Below, in pieces: positions 25,397-34,659 of a stretch of DNA of 62,787 nt. The notes beneath the pieces are model-generated. The model ran no database searches, had not been told where the DNA came from, and worked only from the letters and a program-made list of their open reading frames with translations. The DNA lies in contig CAITZZ010000203.1 in NCBI GenBank assembly GCA_903897005.1, positions 1-62,787 of the forward strand, in the 5' to 3' direction. The translations under genes and the position numbers were made by a program. Numbering within the stretch: position 1 is the first letter of the stretch; each line of letters starts with the position of its first letter. Origin of the DNA: an uncultured beta proteobacterium (GTDB lineage: Bacteria; Pseudomonadota; Gammaproteobacteria; Burkholderiales; Burkholderiaceae_C).

Positions 25397-26119
25397 TTGA
25401 GCTCAAAAGAATCCGCAGGCGCCGCCAGCGCCGAGTCAAGCCTGTCCCTGGTGCCGGTTCCCAAGTATCTGCAGGAAACCTATTGGTGGGCCTATGTGCA
25501 TCCGAATGCGGTGCGTGTTTTCGAGCGCCAATGGCTGGTCAATCTGATCCTTTGGGGTAATTTTGCGCGGCTGCGCAATGCGGCGCTGGACGAACTCAAG
25601 GACGCCTCTGACGGCAAGATCCTGCAGGTGGCCTGCGTCTATGGCGACTTCACCGAACATGTGCTGAACCGCCTGGGGCCTCAGGGTCATCTGGACGTGA
25701 TTGATGTGGCGCCCGTGCAGATCAAGAACCTGCACGACAAGTTGCAGGGACGACGCCAGTGGTCGGTATTGCGACAGGACTCGACCAACATGCAGTTTGA
25801 CGACGCCAGTCGCGATGCGGTCGTGGTCTTCTTCCTGCTGCATGAACAGCCGCTGGAAGTGCGACGCAAGACCGTCGCCGAAGCGCTGCGCATCACGCGA
25901 CCCGGTGGCAAACTGGTTTTTGTGGACTACCACCGACCGAAAGCGTGGAGCCCGTTTCGCTACCTGATGGTGCCGATTCTCAAAACGCTGGAGCCGTTTG
26001 CCATGGACCTGTGGCGCAATGACATCACCAGTTGGCTACCGGCCGACTGCCAGATAGCCAAGGTCGAGAAGCAGACCTATTTCGGCGGTCTCTACCAGAA
26101 AGTCGTGATCACGCGCTAA
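25397..26119 (+). CDS. rquA: Probable rhodoquinone biosynthesis enzyme RquA
   Basis: This class I SAM-methyltransferase-fold protein has features I associate with RquA: 'TYWWAYVHPNAVRVFERQWLVNLILWGN', the atypical motif I 'LQVACVYGDFTEHVL' in place of E/DxGxGxG, 'VVFFLLHEQPLEVRRKT' and 'FVDYHRPKAWSPFRYL'. RquA converts ubiquinone to rhodoquinone by replacing a methoxy group with an amino group, and rhodoquinol donates electrons to fumarate reductase. The location straight after frdABCD fits this. The track start at 25337 would place codons through the terminator; TTG at 25397 with AAGG 6 bp upstream gives 240 residues. The assignment is from memory of the family, not a search. Confidence 0.8.
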   Translation: MSSKESAGAASAESSLSLVPVPKYLQETYWWAYVHPNAVRVFERQWLVNLILWGNFARLRNAALDELKDASDGKILQVACVYGDFTEHVLNRLGPQGHLDVIDVAPVQIKNLHDKLQGRRQWSVLRQDSTNMQFDDASRDAVVVFFLLHEQPLEVRRKTVAEALRITRPGGKLVFVDYHRPKAWSPFRYLMVPILKTLEPFAMDLWRNDITSWLPADCQIAKVEKQTYFGGLYQKVVITR

Positions 26120-26130
26120 AAGCGGTCATC

Positions 26131-26314
26131 GTTGTCATTGCACCCTCGTTGTCATTGCACCGTCGTTGTCATTGCACCGTCGCTGTCATTGCACCCTCGT
26201 TGTCATTGCGGACTTGATCCGCAATCCAGTGAATGCGCGGCACTGGATCCCGGGTCGAGCCCGGGATGACCGCTCCTGACACCCGGGATGACCGCTCCTG
26301 ACACCCGGGATGAC
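26131..26314. repeat. Compound repeat: 17-bp tandem array, palindromic unit and 22-bp tandem array (dispersed repeat copy 2)
   Basis: Four full 17-bp units (GTTGTCATTGCACC[C/G]TC) and a partial fifth occupy 26131-26210. A palindromic unit follows (TTGCGGActtgaTCCGCAA and ATCCCGGGtcgaGCCCGGGAT), and then CCGGGATGAC recurs every 22 bp (26261, 26283, 26305). It lies between convergent genes (rquA and the small membrane-protein gene), where a bidirectional transcription stop would be useful. Confidence 0.85.
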
Positions 26315-26321
26315 AGCCCGC

Positions 26322-26498
26322 TCAGGCGACGCGCTCGAGCACCAGCACACCAAAGAAGCCCAGGCCGGCGAAGATCACCCATTTCAGGATCAGCAGGCCC
26401 CAGCGCTTGTAGCGGGCCTCGCCGGTGGTGGTGTAGAACAGAAACGATACTGCAGAACCGAGCAGCAGCAGGAGAATGAGCCAGCGAAAGAGCAGCAT
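26322..26498 (-). CDS. Small inner-membrane protein beside lpxC (58 aa)
   Basis: The frame is too short for the ORF track. The start ATG at 26498 follows AAGGAT on the minus strand. The product MLLFRWLILLLLLGSAVSFLFYTT…VFFAGLG-type sequence has two hydrophobic helices (about 3-24 and 37-55) around a short polar loop 'TTGEARYKRWG'. It lies 24 bp downstream of lpxC in the same direction and probably ends the dcw-lpxC transcript. I do not recognise a named family. Confidence 0.7.
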   Translation of the reverse strand: MLLFRWLILLLLLGSAVSFLFYTTTGEARYKRWGLLILKWVIFAGLGFFGVLVLERVA

Positions 26499-26522
26499 GG
26501 TGAAATCCTTTTCCCGCTTCTG

Positions 26523-27446
26523 TTACCAGGCCCGGGCCAGTTGTGCAAAACCACTCGGGGCCAGCTTTTCATCTTCAAAGCTCACCACTTCCCAAGCGTC
26601 GGTGCGATTGAGCAACTCGCGCAGCAGCAGGTTGTTCAGCGCGTGGCCTGAGCGAAAGGCACTGTAACTGGCCAGTAGCGGCTTGCCGATCAGATAAAGG
26701 TCACCCATGGCGTCCAGGATCTTGTGCTTCACAAACTCGTCGTCATAGCGCAGACCCTCGGCGTTGAGCACCTTGTAGTCATCCATCACGATTGCGTTGT
26801 CCAGTCCACCGCCTAGCGCCAGACCATTGGCACGCATCATCTCCACATCCTTGGTGAAACCAAAGGTGCGAGCCCGCGCGATGTCTTTCGAGTAGGAGCC
26901 GCTGCTCATGTCGAACACCACGCGCTGGCCGGTTGCATCCACCGCCGGATGGTCAAAGTCAATCTCGAAACTGAGCTTGTAACCGTGGTAGGGCTCAAGC
27001 CGTGCCCACTTCTGCGCGGCGCCCTGCCCCTCCTTGACCTCCACTGTCTTGAGCAGTCGAATGAAGCGCCTGGGTGCGTTTTGCAGTTCAATGCCAGCAC
27101 TTTGCAGCAAGAACACAAAAGAAGCCGCCGAGCCATCGAGTATCGGTACTTCTTCGGCGTTGATGTCAATGTACATATTGTCGACCCCGAGGCCGGCGCA
27201 GGCGGACATCAAATGCTCAACGGTATGCACCTTGGCGTTGCCGTTGGCCAGCGTGGATGCCAGCCGGGTATCAGAAACCGCGGTGGCCGTGGCAACAATA
27301 TCGACCGCCTCGGGCAGGTCCACCCTGCGGAACACGATGCCGGTGTCTGGCTGCGCCGGGCGCAGCGTGAGTTCCACACGCTGGCCACTGTGCAGACCGA
27401 CACCCACAGCGCGGGTCAGGGATTTGAGAGTACGTTGCTTGAGCAC
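26523..27446 (-). CDS. lpxC: UDP-3-O-acyl-N-acetylglucosamine deacetylase
   Basis: The 307-residue enzyme catalyses the committed step of lipid A synthesis in the cytoplasm. The zinc-binding motif 'HTVEHLMSA', the second metal region '[14 protein letters not shown]' and the C-terminal '[14 protein letters not shown]' are present, and the length is normal. It follows ftsZ by 12 bp at the end of the division cluster, as in many proteobacteria. Confidence 0.96.
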   Translation of the reverse strand: MLKQRTLKSLTRAVGVGLHSGQRVELTLRPAQPDTGIVFRRVDLPEAVDIVATATAVSDTRLASTLANGNAKVHTVEHLMSACAGLGVDNMYIDINAEEVPILDGSAASFVFLLQSAGIELQNAPRRFIRLLKTVEVKEGQGAAQKWARLEPYHGYKLSFEIDFDHPAVDATGQRVVFDMSSGSYSKDIARARTFGFTKDVEMMRANGLALGGGLDNAIVMDDYKVLNAEGLRYDDEFVKHKILDAMGDLYLIGKPLLASYSAFRSGHALNNLLLRELLNRTDAWEVVSFEDEKLAPSGFAQLARAW

Positions 27447-27458
27447 TGTTTGATTTTA

Positions 27459-28700
27459 CTAATCCGCCTGTTTGCGCAGGAACGCCGGGATCTCGAAATC
27501 ATCCATGCCACCGGAGGCCAGCGCATCCACCTTGGCTGCAGCCTGGCTGCGGTCGCGCGTACGCCAGACGCTCGGAGTCGTCATCGACTGGTAGTCGGGC
27601 TGCGTTCCGATCGTCTGCGCGGCCGGTGCTTGCCCGCCGGTGCTCGTGTTCAGGCTGGGTACCTGGAAACCGATGTTGTCGGTTCCGGTGCGCAATACAG
27701 CCGTTGGCACGACCGACATGGCGGGCTTGCGGCCCTGGCCCTGGCGCGACAGGCCAGTGGCCACCACGGTGACGCGAATCTGCTCACCCAGTTCATCGTC
27801 GTAAGCGGTGCCGTAGATCACATGGGCATCGGGCGAAGCATAGGCGCGGATGGTGTTCATGGCCAGCTTCGATTCGCTGAGCTTGAGCGAACCCTTGGCC
27901 GCCGTGATCAGCACCAGCACGCCTTTGGCGCCCGACAGGTCAATGCCTTCAAGCAGCGGGCAGGCCACCGCCTGCTCGGCCGCAATGCGGGCGCGATCAG
28001 GTCCGGCAGCGATGGCGGTTCCCATCATCGCCTTGCCGGGCTCGCCCATGACGGTGCGCACATCTTCGAAGTCGACGTTCACATGCCCCGGCACATTGAT
28101 GATTTCAGCAATGCCGCCGACGGCATTTTTGAGAACATCATTGGCGTGCGCAAACGCCTCATCCTGGGTGATGTCGTCACCCAGCACTTCGAGCAGTTTC
28201 TCGTTCAGCACCACGATCAGCGAATCCACATTGGCTTCGAGTTCGGCCAGGCCGCCGTCGGCATTGCTCATGCGCCTGCCACCTTCAAAATCAAAGGGCT
28301 TGGTGACAACACCGACCGTCAAAATACCCATCTCGCGTGCCACGCGAGCGATCACGGGCGCCGCGCCGGTGCCGGTGCCACCACCCATGCCGGCGGTGAT
28401 GAACAGCATGTGCGCACCGGCAATGGCCGAGCGGATGTCGTCCACAGCCAGTTCGGCAGCGTCGCGTCCCTTGTCCGGCATGCTGCCGGCACCCAGGCCG
28501 CTGCTGCCGAGCTGGATCGCCTTGTGCGCTGCGCTGCGACCCAGCGCCTGGGCATCGGTATTGGCACAAATAAATTCCACGCCCTGTACCGCACAACCAA
28601 TCATGTGCGCGACGGCATTGCCGCCGCCGCCACCGACACCGATGACCTTGATCTGGGTGCCTTGGTTGAACGCTACTTCTTCAATCATTTCGATGGGCAT
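27459..28700 (-). CDS. ftsZ: Cell division protein FtsZ
   Basis: The start MPIEMIEE (28700) follows AGGAG; the track start adds seven residues through the RBS. The 413-residue tubulin-like GTPase has 'GVGGGGGNAV', the tubulin signature 'GGGTGTGAAPV', and the conserved C-terminal peptide 'DDFEIPAFLRKQAD', which binds FtsA and ZipA. It polymerises into the Z ring. The 299-bp gap to ftsA holds a dispersed repeat, unlike the tight junctions elsewhere in the cluster. Confidence 0.97.
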   Translation of the reverse strand: MPIEMIEEVAFNQGTQIKVIGVGGGGGNAVAHMIGCAVQGVEFICANTDAQALGRSAAHKAIQLGSSGLGAGSMPDKGRDAAELAVDDIRSAIAGAHMLFITAGMGGGTGTGAAPVIARVAREMGILTVGVVTKPFDFEGGRRMSNADGGLAELEANVDSLIVVLNEKLLEVLGDDITQDEAFAHANDVLKNAVGGIAEIINVPGHVNVDFEDVRTVMGEPGKAMMGTAIAAGPDRARIAAEQAVACPLLEGIDLSGAKGVLVLITAAKGSLKLSESKLAMNTIRAYASPDAHVIYGTAYDDELGEQIRVTVVATGLSRQGQGRKPAMSVVPTAVLRTGTDNIGFQVPSLNTSTGGQAPAAQTIGTQPDYQSMTTPSVWRTRDRSQAAAKVDALASGGMDDFEIPAFLRKQAD

Positions 28701-28832
28701 TTTTTTCTCCTGAAGTTTCAAAATTGTTTACAGTTGCCGAATGGGGTTCAAATTTTTTGTTGGGACTCATGAAGGTGGATCCGTCCCTCGCCATCGCCAG
28801 TAAGGCGGCTGATAGTTCCTGCGGTGTTGTGT

Positions 28833-28979
28833 GGTCATTGCGAGCCTCCCGAATCCGGCCCGATACCGTACGGACCAACCTGAAACCGTCATCCCGGACT
28901 CGGCAGCTGTCATCCCGGATCTGATCCGGGATCCAGTGCCACGCGAGCCATGGATTGCGGGTCGGGGCCCGCAATGACA
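28833..28979. repeat. Dispersed palindromic repeat, copy 3 (in the ftsA-ftsZ gap)
   Basis: Partial and full units occur in tandem: 'GTCATTGCGAG…', 'GTCATCCCGGAC', and a full palindromic unit TGTCATCCCGGATCTGATCCGGGAT…CATGGATTGCGGGtcggggCCCGCAATGACA. The architecture matches copies 1, 2 and 4. It occupies about half of the 299 bp between ftsA and ftsZ; the rest contains no gene that I can support. Confidence 0.8.
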
Positions 28980-28999
28980 AGCAAGGGTGTATCTGTTCA

Positions 29000-30229
29000 T
29001 CAAAAATTCCCGATAAACCAGTCTTTGACCTGGCCGAACGCGGTTTTCATGGAGCCATTTTTTTGCGCCACCTTGAAGCCGCGCAGCCGTGCCAGCCGCG
29101 CTTCTTCGAGCAGGCCCATGACGGTCGCTGCGCGCGGTTGCGCCACCATGTCGGACAGCGCGCTCGAGTATTTGGGAATACCCCGGCGCACCGGTTTGAG
29201 AAAGATGTCTTCACCTAGCTCGACCATGCCGGGCATGATGCAGCTGCCGCCGGTGAGCACGATGCCGCTGGAGAGCATTTCCTCAAAACCGGACTCGCGC
29301 ATGACCTGATGCACCAGCGAGAAGATCTCTTCGACGCGCGGTTCAATCACACCAGCGAGTGCCTGCCGACTCAGCATGCGCGGACCCCGGTCGCCCAGGC
29401 CCGGCACCTCGACCTGGGCATCCGGATCGGCCAGCAACTGCTTGGCGTAGCCGCTCTCGACCTTGATGTCTTCGGCGTCCTTGGTCGGCGTGCGCAGCGC
29501 CATCGCAATGTCGCTGGTAATCAGGTCGCCGGCAATCGGGATTACCGAGGTGTGGCGAATCGCACCGTTGGTGAAGATCGCCACATCCGTGGTGCCAGCG
29601 CCAATATCCACCAGCGCCACACCCAGCTCTCGTTCATCTTCTGTCAGCACCGACAGACTCGACGCCAGCGGATTGAGCATCAACTGCTCCACCTCCAGGC
29701 CGCAACGACGCACACACTTGATGATGTTTTCGGCCGCACTCTGCGCGCCGGTCACGATGTGCACCTTGGCCTCGAGCCGGATGCCGCTCATGCCAATGGG
29801 TTCCTTCACGTCCTGTCCGTCGATCACAAATTCCTGCGGTTCCACCAGCAAGAGCCGCTGATCGGTCGAGATATTGATGGCCCGCGCTGTCTCCAGCACC
29901 CGGGCTACATCAGCGGCACTGACCTCACGGTCCTTGATGGCGACCATGCCGCTGGAATTGATGCCCCGGATGTGGGCGCCGGTGATGCCGGTGTAGACCT
30001 TGGTGATCTTGCAGTCGGCCATCAGTTCAGCCTCTTTCAGGGCCTGCTGAATGCTCTGCACGGTGGCGTCGATGTTGACCACGACACCGCGCTTGAGTCC
30101 GTTGCTTGGTGCCAACCCCAGGCCGGCGAGCTTGAGTTCGCCGCCGGGCATCACCTCAGCTACCACCACCATCACTTTGGCGGTGCCAATGTCCAGCCCT
30201 ACGACCAGATCTTTGTATTCTTTCGCCAT
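29000..30229 (-). CDS. ftsA: Cell division protein FtsA
   Basis: The start MAKEYKDLVVGLDIGTAKV at 30229 lies 34 bp after ftsQ; the track start would run back into ftsQ. The 409-residue actin-like ATPase has 'GLDIGTAKV' (phosphate 1), 'LVDIGAGTTDVAIF' (phosphate 2) and 'IVLTGGSCIMPGM' (adenosine motif). It tethers FtsZ filaments to the inner membrane and recruits the later divisome. Confidence 0.96.
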   Translation of the reverse strand: MAKEYKDLVVGLDIGTAKVMVVVAEVMPGGELKLAGLGLAPSNGLKRGVVVNIDATVQSIQQALKEAELMADCKITKVYTGITGAHIRGINSSGMVAIKDREVSAADVARVLETARAINISTDQRLLLVEPQEFVIDGQDVKEPIGMSGIRLEAKVHIVTGAQSAAENIIKCVRRCGLEVEQLMLNPLASSLSVLTEDERELGVALVDIGAGTTDVAIFTNGAIRHTSVIPIAGDLITSDIAMALRTPTKDAEDIKVESGYAKQLLADPDAQVEVPGLGDRGPRMLSRQALAGVIEPRVEEIFSLVHQVMRESGFEEMLSSGIVLTGGSCIMPGMVELGEDIFLKPVRRGIPKYSSALSDMVAQPRAATVMGLLEEARLARLRGFKVAQKNGSMKTAFGQVKDWFIGNF

Positions 30230-30263
30230 ATGTTCACCTGTTGCTTGTGTTGCCGTTGTTAAG

Positions 30264-31049
30264 CTACTTCTTCTGCCCAATGGCTGCCAGCGTGCTGACG
30301 CCGCGCAGCCGCAAGGCATAACCATCTTGATGCCGTAAATCCGCCGTCTCCAGTGCATCGCTCTTGCGGCCATAACGCGAGGTCACTTGTGTCAAGGTCC
30401 TGAGAAATCGTTGCGTGCGCGCCAGCACCTCGGGCACGCTGCCGCTGCCAAGCTCGACCGTCGCCCCTTCCTCAAAGTGGGCACGCCAGCCGCCGTGTCC
30501 GGTCAGTTCAAGCTGATCGAGCGTCATGTCCATTTCTTCAAATGGCGTCTGCAAAGCCTCAAACATCAGCAGCACCTGGGGCGCCTGACCCTCCGGGCCA
30601 TGCATGCGTGGCAGGGCATCCTGCTCAACCTCGCCGAGATTGCCTTCAAATACTTCGCCAAAATTGTTAAGCAGTTTGGGCTCGCCTTCGATGCCCCAAT
30701 ACGCCACCGCCTTGTGTTCCTGCAAGGTGACCCGCAGGCGATCGGGGAACTCACGCCGCACCACCGCCTTGCGCACCCAGGGCAAGGACTCGAAGACGAG
30801 TCGGGTGCGCTCCAGATCGATGCTGAAGAAAGTGCCACTCAAGCGCGGGGTGACATTCGCGCGCAGTGTCACGGCATTGTTGTGCGTCAACTCACCGGTC
30901 ACTCCAATGCCATGCAGGAAGAAGACCGGTTGACGCGCCACCCAGAGCGCCGCCGCGCCCAGCAGCAAGGCAGCAAACGCCAGCAGCATGACCCAGGCCA
31001 TCAGATTCATCAGTCTGATGTCCAGTGGCAGGCTCAGCTCATCGCTCAT
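30264..31049 (-). CDS. ftsQ: Cell division protein FtsQ
   Basis: The start [17 protein letters not shown] (31049) overlaps ddl by 4 bp. The 261-residue bitopic protein has a short cytoplasmic tail, one membrane helix (about 14-38) and a periplasmic POTRA plus FtsQ domain ('[18 protein letters not shown]', '[28 protein letters not shown]'). It bridges early and late divisome proteins. Confidence 0.94.
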   Translation of the reverse strand: MSDELSLPLDIRLMNLMAWVMLLAFAALLLGAAALWVARQPVFFLHGIGVTGELTHNNAVTLRANVTPRLSGTFFSIDLERTRLVFESLPWVRKAVVRREFPDRLRVTLQEHKAVAYWGIEGEPKLLNNFGEVFEGNLGEVEQDALPRMHGPEGQAPQVLLMFEALQTPFEEMDMTLDQLELTGHGGWRAHFEEGATVELGSGSVPEVLARTQRFLRTLTQVTSRYGRKSDALETADLRHQDGYALRLRGVSTLAAIGQKK

Positions 31050-32014
31050 GGCACTCCCCTGACCGCGATGTCGGCATAGTCGAGTGTCGCCAACTCGAGC
31101 ACCTGCAGACACAGCGCCGGATAACTGATGCCCGCCGCCTTGGCCGACATGGGCACCAGCGAGTGCCCGGTCATGCCCGGCGAGGTGTTGATCTCCAGCA
31201 AATAGGCTTGCCGCGTCTGCTGGTCAATCATCACGTCGGTGCGGGCCCAGCCGCGGCAGCCCAGGCTACGGTAGGCCTTGAGCACCAGTTCCTGAATCTG
31301 CTCTTCTTCGCCGGCTGGCAAGCCGGCTGGCACCAGGTACTGCGTGGTGTCGGTGAAGTATTTGTTCTGGTAGTCGTAATTGCCGTCGGCCGCAACAATC
31401 CTGATCAGCGGCAGCGCGTGCGCCGCAGCACCCGAGCCCAGCACCGCAATCGTGACTTCATCACCGCTGATGAACTGCTCGCACAGGACTTCGCTGTCGT
31501 GTTGTGCCGCCAGTGCGTAGGCCGCCTGGCACTGCGCCAGGGCAGTCACCTTGGTCAGGCCGATGGTCGAGCCTTCGCGTGCCGGCTTCACGATCATCGG
31601 GCTGCCGAGCTCGGTGAAGGCCTGCTCGGTGGCGGCGGCGCTGTCAACCTGATACCAACCCGGTGTCGGCAAACCGTCGGCGCGCCACAGCCGCTTGGTC
31701 ATGACTTTGTCAATCGCAATGCTGGATGCCATGACGCCGGAACCGGTGTAGGGGATGCCCAGCAGTTCAAGCGCACCCTGCACCGTGCCGTCTTCGCCAA
31801 AGCGGCCATGCAAGGTGATGAAGCAGCGCGCAAAGCCATCGCGCTTGAGCTCCGAGAGCTCACGTTCAGCCGGGTCGAAAGCATGTGCGTCCACCCCTTG
31901 CGAGCGCAAGGCCTGCAACACACCCTGTCCCGACATCAGCGAGATTTCGCGCTCCGCCGACGCCCCGCCCATCAGCACGGCGACTTTCCCTGGATCTGCA
32001 TCAGGTCGATTCAT
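31046..32014 (-). CDS. ddl: D-alanine--D-alanine ligase
   Basis: The start [17 protein letters not shown] (32014) overlaps murC by 4 bp. The 322-residue ATP-grasp enzyme has '[14 protein letters not shown]', '[24 protein letters not shown]' and '[17 protein letters not shown]'. It makes D-Ala-D-Ala in the cytoplasm for the MurF step. Confidence 0.96.
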   Translation of the reverse strand: MNRPDADPGKVAVLMGGASAEREISLMSGQGVLQALRSQGVDAHAFDPAERELSELKRDGFARCFITLHGRFGEDGTVQGALELLGIPYTGSGVMASSIAIDKVMTKRLWRADGLPTPGWYQVDSAAATEQAFTELGSPMIVKPAREGSTIGLTKVTALAQCQAAYALAAQHDSEVLCEQFISGDEVTIAVLGSGAAAHALPLIRIVAADGNYDYQNKYFTDTTQYLVPAGLPAGEEEQIQELVLKAYRSLGCRGWARTDVMIDQQTRQAYLLEINTSPGMTGHSLVPMSAKAAGISYPALCLQVLELATLDYADIAVRGVP

Positions 32015-33444
32015 ACCCGTATTTCCTCCTGCACCAAACTCGCTGAACCGGTTTGCATGGTCAGCACTTTTGCCGGCACCGCACCAATCGATCCAGCACC
32101 CATGCACAGCACCACATCGGTATCACGCGCCTGCGCAAGAATGGCCTGCGGCATGGCTGCGATGTCCTCGATAAAACTGAGCTCGACCTGCCCGGCCAGC
32201 CGCACCGCCTGTGCCAGACTGCGGCCATCGGCAGCGGCAATGCGCGCCTCACCGGCGCTGTAAACCTCGGCCAGCAGGACCGCATCGGCCTGCGCCAGCA
32301 CCTTGACAAAGTCATCGAAGCAGTCGCGCGTGCGGCTGTAACGGTGCGGCTGAAACGCCAGCAACAAGCGACGACCCGGAAAGGCGCCACGCGCTGCCGC
32401 CAGCGTGGCTGCCATCTCTGCCGGATGGTGGCCATAGTCGTCCACCAGCGTAAAAGTGCCGCCGTCGCGGGCTTGGATTTCTCCATAGCGCTGAAAGCGT
32501 CGCCCCACCCCCTTGAATTCGGCCAGCGCGCGCAACACGGCCTGATCCGCCAGCTTGAGCTCGTGCGCCACCGCGATCGCTGCCAGTGCATTGAGCACGT
32601 TGTGTCGACCCGGCAAATTGAGCACCACCTGCAGATCGGCCAACGCCGGGCCAACACGCCGCTGCACCGTGAAATGCATTTGACCCGCCACCGCGCGCAC
32701 GTCCACGGCCCGGATCTGCGCCGCTTCGTTGAAGCCGTAGCGCGTCACCTTGCAACTCACCTGCGGCGCAATTTCGAGAATCGCCGGGTCGTCGCTGCAC
32801 AGGATGGCGTTGCCGTAAAAAGGCAGACGGTGCAGAAAGTCAAGAAAGGCCTGCTTCAGACGCCCAAAGTCGTGGCCGTAGGTGTCCATGTGATCGGCAT
32901 CGATATTGGTCACCACCGCCAGCACCGGCAGCAGATTCAGGAAGGAGGCGTCCGACTCATCGGCCTCGACCACGATGTAGTCGCCCTGACCGAGCCGCGC
33001 GTTGGCTGCAGCACTGTTGAGCCGTCCGCCGATCACAAAGGTCGGGTCCAGCCCGGCCTCGCCCAGCACACTGGCCAGCAGGCTGGTGGTGGTGGTCTTG
33101 CCGTGGGTGCCGGCCACCGCAATGCCCTGTTTGAGCCGCATCAACTCCGCCAGCATCAAGGAACGCGGCACCACGGCAATGCCCTGCTCGCGAGCGCTGC
33201 GCACCTCGACGTTATCGGCAGGGACCGCACTGGAAGTCACGACCACATCGGGCCCCTCCATGTTGCTTGCGGCATGCCCGACATGGGTCTGGATTCCCAA
33301 GGCGGCCAGACCTCGCAGCGTTGCGCTGTCGCTCTGGTCGGAGCCGCTCACCTGGTAGCCCAGATTGAACAGGATCTCGGCGATGCCTGACATGCCAACG
33401 CCGCCGATGCCGACGAAGTGAATGTGACGCACCGCGTGCTTCAT
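32011..33444 (-). CDS. murC: UDP-N-acetylmuramate--L-alanine ligase
   Basis: The start [25 protein letters not shown] (33444) overlaps murG by 4 bp. The 477-residue Mur ligase has the P-loop '[16 protein letters not shown]', '[13 protein letters not shown]' and the C-terminal domain '[14 protein letters not shown]'. It adds L-Ala to UDP-MurNAc. Confidence 0.97.
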   Translation of the reverse strand: MKHAVRHIHFVGIGGVGMSGIAEILFNLGYQVSGSDQSDSATLRGLAALGIQTHVGHAASNMEGPDVVVTSSAVPADNVEVRSAREQGIAVVPRSLMLAELMRLKQGIAVAGTHGKTTTTSLLASVLGEAGLDPTFVIGGRLNSAAANARLGQGDYIVVEADESDASFLNLLPVLAVVTNIDADHMDTYGHDFGRLKQAFLDFLHRLPFYGNAILCSDDPAILEIAPQVSCKVTRYGFNEAAQIRAVDVRAVAGQMHFTVQRRVGPALADLQVVLNLPGRHNVLNALAAIAVAHELKLADQAVLRALAEFKGVGRRFQRYGEIQARDGGTFTLVDDYGHHPAEMAATLAAARGAFPGRRLLLAFQPHRYSRTRDCFDDFVKVLAQADAVLLAEVYSAGEARIAAADGRSLAQAVRLAGQVELSFIEDIAAMPQAILAQARDTDVVLCMGAGSIGAVPAKVLTMQTGSASLVQEEIRV

Positions 33445-34517
33445 GTTGTCAACTCCTCGCAGGCGTCGGCGATCTGACGACTGGCGTCCAGCTTTTCGAG
33501 CTTTCTTGCTGCCATGGCGCACGCCAACAGCGCAGTTCTATCGGTCTGCTGCAGCAGTTCGGCCAGGCGCTGCGGACTCATTTCTGTCTGCGGCAACAGC
33601 CAGCCGGCGCCCTGGTCGACCAGAAAGCGGGCGTTGCGGGTTTGGTGGTCGTCCACCGCAAACGGAAAAGGCACCAACAGGGCCGCCGCACCCACTGCTG
33701 CAAGCTCGGTCACCGTGCTGGCGCCAGCGCGGCAAAGAACCAGATCGGCGTCGGCAAAGGCCTGCGCCGTGTCGTCGATGAAGGGCGTCAGCTGCGCCTG
33801 CACAGCAGCGTTGGCGTAGTTGGCGCGCAGGGCATCAATCTGTGCTGCGCCGCTCTGATGCAGCACCGCGGGCCGTGCTGCCATTGGGATCAGCGCCAGC
33901 GCCTGCGGTACCACCTCGTTCAAGGCGCGCGCACCCAGACTGCCGCCCAGCACCAGCAAGCGCAAGGGGCCACTGCGACGGGCGAAACGTGCAGTCGGCT
34001 GCGCCACGCCGATGAAGGCCGCACGCAGCGGATTGCCAACCCAGCGAGCCTTGGCAAGCACATCCGGAAAGGCGCAAAAGACGCGGCTTGCGACCTTGGC
34101 CAGCAGCTTGTTGGCCATGCCCGCCACCGAGTTCTGCTCATGCAGCACCAAGGGCTTGCCCAACAGCACACTCATCAGTCCGGCCGGAAAAGTGATGTAG
34201 CCGCCCAGCCCCAGCACGACGTCGGGCTTGACACGACGCAAAACGACAACGCTTTGCCAGCAGGCGCGCAGCAGGCGCCAGGGCAGTGCCAACAAGGTGG
34301 CCCAGCCCTTGCCGCGCACGCCGGCAAAGTCAACCGCCTCAAAGGCAAAACCCTGCGGCGGCACCAGTCGGCTCTCCATGCTCGGCTGCGCCGCACTGCC
34401 CGTGCCACCGAGCCAGTGCACACGCCAGCCACGCTCCCGCAAAACCTGCGCCACCGCCAGCCCCGGGAAGATATGCCCTCCGGTGCCGCCTGCCATGATG
34501 AGTGCACACTTGGTCAT
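33441..34517 (-). CDS. murG: Undecaprenyldiphospho-muramoylpentapeptide N-acetylglucosaminyltransferase
   Basis: The start [19 protein letters not shown] (34517) was chosen because the longer track frame translates the dispersed repeat upstream. The 358-residue GT28-family enzyme has the N-terminal '[14 protein letters not shown]', '[12 protein letters not shown]', and the UDP-GlcNAc-site region '[16 protein letters not shown]'. It converts lipid I to lipid II on the inner face of the membrane. Confidence 0.96.
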   Translation of the reverse strand: MTKCALIMAGGTGGHIFPGLAVAQVLRERGWRVHWLGGTGSAAQPSMESRLVPPQGFAFEAVDFAGVRGKGWATLLALPWRLLRACWQSVVVLRRVKPDVVLGLGGYITFPAGLMSVLLGKPLVLHEQNSVAGMANKLLAKVASRVFCAFPDVLAKARWVGNPLRAAFIGVAQPTARFARRSGPLRLLVLGGSLGARALNEVVPQALALIPMAARPAVLHQSGAAQIDALRANYANAAVQAQLTPFIDDTAQAFADADLVLCRAGASTVTELAAVGAAALLVPFPFAVDDHQTRNARFLVDQGAGWLLPQTEMSPQRLAELLQQTDRTALLACAMAARKLEKLDASRQIADACEELTT

Positions 34518-34544
34518 GGCTGGCAATACCGCGATGGGGTACTC

Positions 34545-34632
34545 GTCATTGCGTCCCGGATTGTCATTGCGGACCTGATCCGCAATCCATGGCCCGCGCG
34601 GCACTGGATCCCGGGTCGAGCCCGGGATGACA
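34545..34632. repeat. Dispersed palindromic repeat, copy 4 (between murG and ftsW)
   Basis: The core unit TGTCATTGCGGACctgaTCCGCAATCCATGG…ATCCCGGGtcgaGCCCGGGATGACA (34562-34632) is preceded by a partial GTCATTGCG. It sits in the 142-bp gap between murG and ftsW, inside an otherwise overlapping operon. Confidence 0.85.
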
Positions 34633-34659
34633 ACAATGACGAGCTGAGGCGACGCTGGT

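Noticed and set aside
26131-26210. Short regularly spaced repeats, considered as a CRISPR array
   Set aside because: The 17-bp units are contiguous with no spacers, belong to the dispersed palindromic repeat, and no cas gene is present.
26949-28772. 607-codon plus-strand frame across lpxC and ftsZ
   Set aside because: It is a shadow of two well-identified minus-strand genes and shows no domain or plausible start.
34518-34604. N-terminal extension of murG in the ORF track
   Set aside because: These codons translate the dispersed palindromic repeat; MurG proteins start just before the GGTGGH motif, matching the ATG at 34517.
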